Assembly (NCBI GenBank): GCA_013152355.1
Contig: JAADGO010000127.1
Span: 1 to 52,857, forward strand
Reading direction: 5' to 3'
DNA from: Chlorobiota bacterium
GTDB lineage: Bacteria > Bacteroidota > Bacteroidia > Bacteroidales > Prolixibacteraceae
Length of the DNA stretch: 52,857 nucleotides
Shown: positions 46,747-52,857 of the stretch, piece by piece
Layout: the number at the start of each line of letters is the position of its first letter
How positions within the stretch are numbered: the first letter of the stretch is position 1
Notes under the pieces: generated by a model
Database searches by the model: none
What the model saw: only the letters and a program-made list of their open reading frames with translations
What the model was told of the DNA's origin: nothing
Program-made: the position numbers and the translations under genes

Positions 46747-46835
46747 GCGGGAAAGTGGAACAGGTAGGGTATAAGGATAAACCAGCAGTTTTTGCTTCTT
46801 TATCCTCCCTAAAGTCAGCCCAAAAGCCTTCCCGC
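46747..46835 (-). ncRNA. candidate structured leader RNA of the ACT-hydG operon
   Basis: A 7-bp closing helix pairs GCGGGAA (46747-46753) with TTCCCGC (46829-46835) over 89 nt. Inside it lies a second stem: AGGG/CCCT (46766-46769 with 46807-46810), GGATAAA/TTTATCC (46775-46781 with 46799-46805) and AGCA/TGCT (46784-46787 with 46793-46796), with a 5-versus-1 and a 2-versus-2 internal loop. A TATTTTTG -7 box lies just upstream on the minus strand (46848-46855). It ends 15 bp before the ACT start. The fold has no clear match to a known riboswitch in my memory. It could also act on the plus strand toward hydE. Confidence 0.5.
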
Positions 46836-46847
46836 AGGATTTTGGCT

Positions 46848-46855
46848 CAAAAATA
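46848..46855 (-). promoter_or_regulatory. -7 box of the ACT-hydG-aspA set
   Basis: TATTTTTG on the minus strand fits TAnnTTTG exactly. The transcript would start near 46841 and include the folded region at 46747-46835. No -33 box is seen. Confidence 0.4.
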
Positions 46856-46967
46856 CACAGAACTTTTACAATTGATTATGATAATTACCCGGTTTATTTT
46901 ATGTTATTAAATATAAATTGTACCGGATTTGATTGTAGTTTACCAGGAGCAATTAATTTTGCTGTGT

Positions 46968-48053
46968 ATGAAAATGATTGAAGATATTTTAACGAAGAAG
47001 GATCTTACCAGGCAGGATTTGATATTACTGCTTCAGGCAAAAGGAGACGACAGGAGGAAATTGTTTGAAAGGTCATCGCAGGTAAAAAAAGAGGTGGTTG
47101 GCAACAAAGCCTATTTCCGGGGATTGATCGAGTTTTCAAATATTTGCTCTAAAGATTGCCTTTACTGTGGAATCAGGAAAAGTAATGAAAAAGTATTCCG
47201 TTACGAAGCAACCGATGAGGAAATACTGGAGGCGTGTGATTTTGCTTACCGTAACCGTTTTGCCTCGGTTGTTTTACAATCGGGCGAGTTGTCGTCTCCG
47301 GCATTTACAAAACGGGTAGCCAGTTTGCTGAAGCAGATTAAGAAGCTGTCGGACAATGGGTTGGGGATTACTTTGAGTTGTGGGGAGCAGACGCGTGAAA
47401 CGTATGCACTTTGGAGAGAAAGTGGTGCCCACCGCTATTTGTTGCGCATTGAATCATCTGACCCCGGTTTGTATTATAAAATCCATCCTCAAGACGAAAG
47501 GCATTCTTTTGAAAAAAGGTTAGAGGCTTTGAGTTTGTTAAGAGAAACCGGTTACCAGGTTGGTACGGGGGTAATGATTGGTTTGCCATTCCAGACAATG
47601 GAGAGCCTGGTTAACGATTTAGTGTTTTTTAAGGAACAGGATATTGATATGTGTGGGATGGGCCCCTACATCGAGCATGAGGATACACCTTTGTACAAAT
47701 ACCGTGGGGAGTTAATGCCCAAACAGGAAAGGTTTGACCTGACTTTAAATATGATTGCTTCGTTACGTTTGTTAATGCCCGATATTAATATGGTCGCTGC
47801 CACTGCATTGCAGGCAATTGACCCTGCCGGGCGCGAAAAGGCTCTGGCTGTCGGGGCAAATGTAATTATGCCTAACCTAACGCCCTGCGAGTACCGGAAA
47901 GAATACCAGTTGTATGAAGACAAACCCTGCCTGGATGAAGATGCCGAGCTTTGCCGCAATTGCCTGGAGGCCCGGGTAGAGCTGGCTGGGAGCGAGATAG
48001 GTTATGGCGAATGGGGCGACTCAAAACACTATTTTACCAGAATGGGCCTCTAA
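46968..48053 (+). CDS. hydE: [FeFe]-hydrogenase maturase HydE
   Basis: A 361-residue radical-SAM enzyme that makes part of the diiron subcluster of hydrogenase. The cluster motif is CSKDCLYC (CX3CX2C), followed by LQSGEL and the C-terminal barrel marks GTGVMIGLPFQT and GPYIEHEDTPL. The ATG at 46968 is preferred to the TTG at 46929. It is divergent from the ACT-hydG set. HydF and HydA are not seen in the window, so the locus is split or continues elsewhere. Confidence 0.95.
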   Translation: MKMIEDILTKKDLTRQDLILLLQAKGDDRRKLFERSSQVKKEVVGNKAYFRGLIEFSNICSKDCLYCGIRKSNEKVFRYEATDEEILEACDFAYRNRFASVVLQSGELSSPAFTKRVASLLKQIKKLSDNGLGITLSCGEQTRETYALWRESGAHRYLLRIESSDPGLYYKIHPQDERHSFEKRLEALSLLRETGYQVGTGVMIGLPFQTMESLVNDLVFFKEQDIDMCGMGPYIEHEDTPLYKYRGELMPKQERFDLTLNMIASLRLLMPDINMVAATALQAIDPAGREKALAVGANVIMPNLTPCEYRKEYQLYEDKPCLDEDAELCRNCLEARVELAGSEIGYGEWGDSKHYFTRMGL

Positions 48054-48080
48054 GAAGCTGTCTGAGCTTTGTTTTTTTAC

Positions 48081-48160
48081 CGGGTGCGGAGGTTTTTAAC
48101 CTCCGTTTATGTGGATCAAAATTGCTGTTATTCAGCGGGTGTTGCGGTTTTTAACCGCAA
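48081..48160. repeat. REP-like hairpin pair
   Basis: Two perfect 8-bp/3-nt-loop hairpins, CGGAGGTTTTTAACCTCCG (48087-48105) and TTGCGGTTTTTAACCGCAA (48142-48160). Each is preceded by CGGGTG. The first unit differs by one loop base from the one at 1905-1923. This is a two-unit (BIME-like) arrangement between convergent hydE and the T9SS gene. Confidence 0.7.
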
Positions 48161-48196
48161 ATCTGTAAGTTGAAAACTTCCACACCCATAAAGTTA

Positions 48197-49519
48197 CTAT
48201 TGAATTAGTATCTTCCTGGTTGCGACTCGCCTCTTATTTTCAATTTTAAACAGGTATGTGCCTGCTTTAAAATTAGTCAAAGGCAAATTTGTAATCTGAT
48301 TCACTATCCGTCTATTCAATATAAGCCTTCCTTTTAGATCATAAACCTGTAAATAACAATTCTCGGGATTCTCTACATTTATTGTAACCTGCTTATGAGC
48401 AGGATTTGGGAATATAGTTAAATTGGCAAGTTCAAATTTTTCAATTCCTGTACTTTCTCCCAAATAATAATAGTATGCCTTAGTGTCAAGCTTAAGTTGG
48501 CCTGACTGGCTATCCCAGTTATATTTGCTATCCAGTCGCACCTTGCCATTAAAATATGAATAGGTATTTAACTCTAACGGGTCCCATTCGGTAGTTTGAG
48601 GATTCCACGAATACCTGCCGGATGTGTCAATAAGTCCTTCCCCATTGTAACTTCTAAATGACATTTGCGAAAGGAACCAGGTATGTTCGGTCTGGTTTCT
48701 ACCATAATTTGTAGTAACATCCTTTAGCTTATCTTCATGGTATTGATTAACACTTTTTGATATTGTATCCCAACCCGATGTCCCATAATTCCAGAGAAAG
48801 ATATACGTTGAATCGTTGTAATCGCCGGTATAGTAATTTACAATCCTCGATTGAGTCAACCATTTGGATTGTTGCTCATCCCATGTGAAAAAATCACTTT
48901 GAACCCTGTTCCCGTTCTCATCAAAATGATAAACATTTTTACTTGAATTTTTCCATGCCGAGATGTTAGTATCAAATAAATAATTTATCGAACAGGTATC
49001 GTTCCCCTGCGTATCGAAATAATTTATATCCCTGAAAGCATATAACCAACTGCTAGACAATGAATCCTGCCTATATGTGATAATGGAATCGGGAGGTGAA
49101 AAACCGGAAAAATACTTTTCTTCTTTTAATAATAGCACCCATGATGAGTCAATCCAGTCATAGGAGGTCATAATCTGTTTATTTTGTTCGTGTTCAAAGT
49201 CCATTTTAAAATCACGGATTGAATCGGCAGTAAGGGTACTTTTCAACGAACCCGGTGAATAGCCCGGTATGAAAATATCACTGGTTATTAAATACCAGAT
49301 AATAGATTTAAGGTCTTTCGTCCCATTCTGGCCACTTGTTGATTCTTTGTCAAAAGTTTTTACCACATCTTTATGATCGGGTTGAGATGCCAAAGATGAA
49401 TAATCGGAGGACGGATAAACCAATATTCCTAATGGCTCGTTATTTGATGCTGCTGCTGAAGAAAACAGTATTGAGACGTAAACTACGAAGGCAATAATCA
49501 TCTGTGCGTTTTTTTTCAT
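48197..49519 (-). CDS. T9SS-exported protein with tandem W/Y-rich repeats
   Basis: A 440-residue secreted protein. It has a signal peptide (MKKNAQMIIAFVVYVSILFSSAAA), then a long region with about six imperfect units of 35-40 residues of the form W-x-x-x-x-K/R-x-x-x-x-Y-x5-10-D-S-x5-W, for example WDSQSGQLKLDTKAYYYY and WDEQQSKWLTQSRIVNYY. A type A sorting domain (TIFPNPAHKQVTINV ... RKILIQ) closes it, so it leaves the cell by type IX secretion. I do not recognise the repeat by name; a beta-rich solenoid or adhesin-like surface protein is a guess. Confidence 0.82.
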   Translation of the reverse strand: MKKNAQMIIAFVVYVSILFSSAAASNNEPLGILVYPSSDYSSLASQPDHKDVVKTFDKESTSGQNGTKDLKSIIWYLITSDIFIPGYSPGSLKSTLTADSIRDFKMDFEHEQNKQIMTSYDWIDSSWVLLLKEEKYFSGFSPPDSIITYRQDSLSSSWLYAFRDINYFDTQGNDTCSINYLFDTNISAWKNSSKNVYHFDENGNRVQSDFFTWDEQQSKWLTQSRIVNYYTGDYNDSTYIFLWNYGTSGWDTISKSVNQYHEDKLKDVTTNYGRNQTEHTWFLSQMSFRSYNGEGLIDTSGRYSWNPQTTEWDPLELNTYSYFNGKVRLDSKYNWDSQSGQLKLDTKAYYYYLGESTGIEKFELANLTIFPNPAHKQVTINVENPENCYLQVYDLKGRLILNRRIVNQITNLPLTNFKAGTYLFKIENKRRVATRKILIQ

Positions 49520-49626
49520 GATGGTTAATTTTGCATGTGTGTATAAAACTACTGAAAATCAGGCTGTTTTCAATATGTCTGATATAATTTAAAATGATTC
49601 TTGCTTCTATTCTTCTTTTTTCGATG

Positions 49627-49739
49627 CCGGAGGTATCACATATTTATAGAAACAGGCAAATACAAAGGAGTACGACCCCGGCTGGGGTCGCATATTTGGC
49701 AATATTTATTACCTTGCTGTAAATATGCAAACCCTCCGG
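49627..49739. repeat. 113-nt structured interspersed repeat
   Basis: An outer stem pairs CCGGAGGTATCACATATTTA with the matching arm GTAAATATGCAAACCCTCCGG, about 20 pairs with few mismatches. Inside, CGACCCC-GGCT-GGGGTCG (49673-49690) forms a perfect 7-bp hairpin, and GCATATTTGG can pair with GGCAAATAC. I recall closely similar sequences scattered in Bacteroidetes genomes. No ORF is evident. Confidence 0.6.
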
Positions 49740-49802
49740 GTTTAGGTTAAAACTATTGTAAAAATAAAGTTTAAACAGCTTCTAAGTTTTGTTTTTTGTG
49801 AG

Positions 49803-50729
49803 ATGCAGATAAAATATAATACCATTACGATCCTTGGGGCAACTGCTTCCGGGAAAACCGGACTGGCGGCACAGCTGGCAGCAAGGTTAAATGGCGAAGT
49901 TATATCGGCCGATTCACGCCAGGTATACAGAGGTATGGATATAGGTACCGGGAAAGACTACGGTGATTATATTGTTGACGGCAAGGAAATACCCTGCCAT
50001 TTAGTGGATATTGTCGATGCAGGGTATCAATACAACGTTTTCGAATACCAGCGCGATTTCCTGAAGGTTTTTGAAGATATTACTTCCCGTGGGAAATTGC
50101 CGGTGATTTGTGGTGGTAGCGGTATGTATATCGAAGCTGTTTTAAAAGATTATAAATTAATACAGGTGCCGCATAATGAAAAGTTAAGGGAAGAGCTATC
50201 GGGCAAAACTTTGCAGGAACTTTCGGAGATACTGAAGGGGTTAAGGGCTGATTTGCATAATATTACTGATATTGAAAATGAGAAGCGGGCATTACGGGCC
50301 ATCGAAATAGAGGCTTATTATAAAGAGAATCCTGAAATTGATGTAAGAATGCCTGAAATCAACAGCCTCAATATAGGTGTTAAATTCGACAGGCTTTCGC
50401 GAAGGAGGCGGATCACCGCCCGGCTGGAGCAACGCCTGAAGGAGGGGATGCTGGATGAGGTTCAAAAACTATTAGGCAGCGGTATAAAACCAGAGGCATT
50501 GATTTATTACGGGCTGGAATACAAATACCTCACGCAACATCTGACCGGGGAGATTACCTACAAAGAGATGTTTGAAAAACTGAACACTGCCATCCACCGG
50601 TTTGCCAAACGCCAAATGACCTGGTTCCGGCGGATGGAACGGCAGGGTACTGTCATCCATTGGCTTGATGGTTATATGCCCATGGAGGAGAAGCTGGAGC
50701 GGGTAACGGGTTTACTTTACAAAGATTGA
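49803..50729 (+). CDS. miaA: tRNA dimethylallyltransferase
   Basis: A 308-residue enzyme that adds dimethylallyl to A37 of tRNAs reading UNN codons. Marks are the P-loop LGATASGKTGLA, ISADSRQVYRGMDIGTGK and VICGGSGMYIEAVLKDY, with the C-terminal FAKRQMTWFRRM. Length is normal. It is convergent with the thioesterase gene. Confidence 0.96.
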   Translation: MQIKYNTITILGATASGKTGLAAQLAARLNGEVISADSRQVYRGMDIGTGKDYGDYIVDGKEIPCHLVDIVDAGYQYNVFEYQRDFLKVFEDITSRGKLPVICGGSGMYIEAVLKDYKLIQVPHNEKLREELSGKTLQELSEILKGLRADLHNITDIENEKRALRAIEIEAYYKENPEIDVRMPEINSLNIGVKFDRLSRRRRITARLEQRLKEGMLDEVQKLLGSGIKPEALIYYGLEYKYLTQHLTGEITYKEMFEKLNTAIHRFAKRQMTWFRRMERQGTVIHWLDGYMPMEEKLERVTGLLYKD

Positions 50730-50795
50730 GTTTATAGACGGGCACTATTTATAGTGGAATCATAACTGCCGGCTACATTCGGTGAATAATCCCTG

Positions 50796-51524
50796 CTAAC
50801 GGGCCTTCCAAACAAGCCTGGCCCTTACCAGGTCTGCCCCATCGCTTTCGCGGATTACGCTGCAAATATGGTTGTTTTCATCAATGAATTGCTTTTTCAC
50901 GGCAAGCCGGTCGTTTGGCATACCTTCTTTTACAAAATTTATCTCGTATTCTGCCAGTTCATTATTTTCATGGAAGTCGAAACAGTAGCTGTCAATAATG
51001 CGTTCGATGTAGCGGGCAGTGCTGAAATGCTGATTGATATCTATTTCATTGAACCTGACAGTTGTAAACTCAGGGTTGTCTGATGAATCGGGGCTTTTTA
51101 CTTTTCCGGCATCTTTACCAAAAATACTCTCTCCGTAGGTTTGGAAATGTGTCAGTTGGTTTAGGCGGTGAATCTTTTTTGTTTCAATATTTAATGCCAG
51201 CCAACTGCTTGTAGCCTCAATAATACGTTGCCCTTTTGTATCGGTAAACAGGAAATCACGGTAGCCATAAAACCCGTCTGTCCCACGCGACCATGTCTCC
51301 AGCTTGAAACTTTCCTTCCATTTGGGGCGTTGTTTTATTTTCACCAACAATCGTGAAAGTATCCAAAATAACTGCCCTTCGCGTAACTGGTCGTAACCAA
51401 AACCCATCATATTGGCATGTTCCCACGCCATTTCCTGCATTTGGTAAAACATAAACGATGTGGATAGTTTCCCAAACCTGTCGATGTGAAATGATTTAGT
51501 CGTTAGTTGTTTTTCAAGCTTCAT
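50796..51524 (-). CDS. Acyl-ACP thioesterase
   Basis: A 242-residue double hot-dog enzyme if started at the ATG at 51524 (MKLEKQLTTKSFHIDRFGKL). The ORF track's start at 51596 leaves only 24 bp to the divergent map start, so I prefer the internal ATG. Family marks are the hot-dog helix MAWEHANMMGFGYDQL, SSWLALNIETKKIHR, and the second domain active-site segment DINQHFSTARYIE with Asn and His. It releases free fatty acids from acyl-ACP. The exact chain length preference is unknown. Confidence 0.85.
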   Translation of the reverse strand: MKLEKQLTTKSFHIDRFGKLSTSFMFYQMQEMAWEHANMMGFGYDQLREGQLFWILSRLLVKIKQRPKWKESFKLETWSRGTDGFYGYRDFLFTDTKGQRIIEATSSWLALNIETKKIHRLNQLTHFQTYGESIFGKDAGKVKSPDSSDNPEFTTVRFNEIDINQHFSTARYIERIIDSYCFDFHENNELAEYEINFVKEGMPNDRLAVKKQFIDENNHICSVIRESDGADLVRARLVWKAR

Positions 51525-51620
51525 CTTAAATCTTTTTTCGTAAAACTTTTGTGCTAAATTATTGTTCCATTTTGAAAAACTATTACGATTAACCATTTTT
51601 GCAGCAAATAAATATTTAGG

Positions 51621-52400
51621 ATGAGCGATATTGTCATAAAAAATGCAAAGCAGATTGAAGGGATAAGGAATAGCAGCCGGCTTGCTGCCAGTGCTTTGGA
51701 TTTTGTCGAAGAATATATCCGGCCCGGTATTTCATCCGGGTTCCTTGATCAGAAAATAGAAGGATTTATTATCAGCCATGGGGCAACACCCGCCACCAAA
51801 GGCTACAACGGGTACCCAAAATCGAGTTGTATCTCGCTTAACGAGGTGGTTTGCCATGGTATCCCTTCAGAAAAAATTATCTTAAAAGAAGGGGATATCT
51901 TAAATATAGACATTACTACTATTTTAAACGGGTATTACGGCGACACCTCCCGGATGTTTATGGTTGGAGAAGTAAGCCCCGCTGCCTTAAACCTGGTTGA
52001 AGTAACAAAACATTGCCTTGACCTGGGTATTATGCAGGTTTTCCCGGGCAATTATTTTGGCAATATTGGCTTCGTAATAAACAGGTATGCCAAATCGAAA
52101 GGCTACTCGGTTGTTTACGAATATTGCGGGCACGGCGTAGGGTTGCAATTCCATGAGGCACCCCAGGTCGACCATGCAGCAAGGCGCAATTCCGGTGAGC
52201 TGATGAGGCCGGGAATGACTTTTACCATTGAGCCCATGATCAATGCCGGAAGAGCATCGACTGTTATTGATAAAAAGGACGGCTGGACTGCCCGCACTGC
52301 CGACAATAAACTATCAGCCCAATTTGAACATACAGTGCTGGTAACGAATTCAGGCTTTGAGGTATTAACCGATATCCATGAAGAATATTCCCATATATAA
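51621..52400 (+). CDS. map: Type I methionine aminopeptidase
   Basis: A 259-residue metalloenzyme that removes the initiator Met. Metal ligands are visible as Asp in NIDITTILNGYYGDTSRMF (two), His in CGHGVGLQFHE, Glu in FTIEPMI and Glu in QFEHTVLV. Length is normal. Its divergent upstream region shares about 96 bp with the thioesterase start. Confidence 0.95.
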   Translation: MSDIVIKNAKQIEGIRNSSRLAASALDFVEEYIRPGISSGFLDQKIEGFIISHGATPATKGYNGYPKSSCISLNEVVCHGIPSEKIILKEGDILNIDITTILNGYYGDTSRMFMVGEVSPAALNLVEVTKHCLDLGIMQVFPGNYFGNIGFVINRYAKSKGYSVVYEYCGHGVGLQFHEAPQVDHAARRNSGELMRPGMTFTIEPMINAGRASTVIDKKDGWTARTADNKLSAQFEHTVLVTNSGFEVLTDIHEEYSHI

Positions 52401-52535
52401 AAACGCATAATAAACGTAAAGCCTGCTTGCAGTAGGCATGGATAATTTTTAAACAGCATCTATGTTTTAGTATGGTTGACAGCCCAATGAAGTTGTTTGA
52501 AAATAGTATATTTACCCCTGTAAAGTTAGTATGAT

Positions 52536-52857
52536 ATGTCATTTATTATTGAAGAAAAAGACCTTGAGAAAATTATAATGGTTGGCGACAGGGTATTGGT
52601 AAAACCCAAAAACCCGTTGGATAAAACAAAAACCGGGTTGTACCTGCCTCCTACTGTCCAGGAAAACGAGAAAGTCCATAGTGGCTATATTGTAAAAATT
52701 GGCCCGGGCTACCCCATTCCGACAATGACCGATGAAGACGAACTCTGGAAAGACAACAGGGAAGAAGTGAAATATGTGCCTTTGCAAGCCCGTGTCGGCG
52801 ACCTGGCGGTTTACCTGAGTAAAAGTGGCTACGAAATTGAATTCAATAAAGAACGGT
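52536..52857 (+). CDS. GroES-like co-chaperonin family protein, 5' part
   Basis: The frame is open to the window end, giving 107 residues, so it is not in the ORF track. The fold begins DRVLVKPKNPLDKTKTGLYL, the GroES N-terminal strand and mobile loop region, and continues VHSGYIVKIGPGYP. An insert follows (PTMTDEDELWKDNREEVKY), which canonical GroES lacks, before VGDLAVYLSKSGYEIEF. It is different from the groES gene at 20641-20919 and is not next to a groEL. A role as an alternative GroEL cap is a guess. Confidence 0.8.
   Translation, partial: MSFIIEEKDLEKIIMVGDRVLVKPKNPLDKTKTGLYLPPTVQENEKVHSGYIVKIGPGYPIPTMTDEDELWKDNREEVKYVPLQARVGDLAVYLSKSGYEIEFNKER

Noticed and set aside
46747-46835. Cobalamin riboswitch on the plus strand (ACAGGT ... 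AGTCAG)
   Set aside because: The B12-box pairing CAGGT/ACCTG is absent and the core GCCCCCGC is not there.

Overview
The window looks like a chromosomal segment of an anaerobic, fermentative member of the Bacteroidetes, probably order Bacteroidales or a relative. The evidence is of several kinds. Promoters have the Bacteroidetes -7 box TAnnTTTG, in places with a -33 TTTG about 20 bp upstream. There are two type IX secretion C-terminal sorting domains and a TonB-dependent receptor with an N-terminal carboxypeptidase-regulatory-like domain. Bacteroidetes-type gene neighbourhoods are present (sigma-54 regulator/LptE/TPR-like/SecG/GroES/GroEL, and ParA/ParB/DUF5683/LysM transglycosylase). Maturases of [FeFe]-hydrogenase indicate anaerobic H2 metabolism. 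I saw no tRNA, rRNA, CRISPR array, prophage or complete insertion sequence.

Layout. 1-1.9 kb: 3' end of a NagA-like deacetylase and an NRAMP-like transporter without the usual metal-binding motifs. 2.0-8.1 kb (minus strand): a glycerol locus, padR - glpK-like paralogue - glpD - glpK - glpF. glpD has an in-frame stop, the paralogue has lost ATP-site motifs, and one 17-bp operator-like palindrome occurs before both padR and glpD. 8.2-9.9 kb: secreted PIG-L deacetylase and an unknown protein. 10.1-12.7 kb: TPP riboswitch and a thiamin-type TonB receptor with a frameshift. 13-18.6 kb (minus): xseB, xseA, a T9SS-exported subtilase, a MORN-repeat protein and gdhA. 19-24 kb (minus): sigma-54 activator, lptE, TPR-like protein, secG, groES, groEL, with apparent frameshifts in lptE and its neighbour. 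24-29.3 kb: kdsB, lepA and an RprXY-like two-component system. 29.5-32.7 kb: a MITE-like palindrome at the end of purN, then acpP, fabF and rnc. 32.8-43.5 kb (plus): priA, a heptose-phosphate kinase gene, parA, parB, DUF5683, a LysM lytic transglycosylase and an SGNH/MBOAT acyltransferase pair. 43.6-48 kb: aspA, hydG and a hydrogenase-type ACT protein, divergent from hydE, with a candidate structured leader between them. 48-52.9 kb: a T9SS-sorted repeat protein, miaA, an acyl-ACP thioesterase, map and a partial GroES-like protein.

How the genes fit together. The glp genes import, phosphorylate and oxidise glycerol, and the PadR regulator with shared operators is the likely switch. aspA, hydG, the ACT protein and hydE form most of a hydrogenase-maturation locus (hydF and hydA are not in the window). 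The lytic transglycosylase with SGNH and MBOAT genes suggests control of peptidoglycan or surface-glycan O-acetylation. kdsB, the heptose kinase and LptE serve lipopolysaccharide synthesis and export.

The intergenic DNA is rich in repeats: REP-like hairpins, a 113-nt folded repeat, a multi-hairpin block, and a dispersed AAACAACTTCA motif that repeatedly abuts stop codons and forms the ends of a 160-bp palindrome. Four genes (glpD, the TonB receptor, lptE and its neighbour) carry single lesions. Each is explained by one substitution or one small indel, so sequence error must be excluded before calling them pseudogenes. All family assignments rest on motif reading and memory of families; no searches were run.
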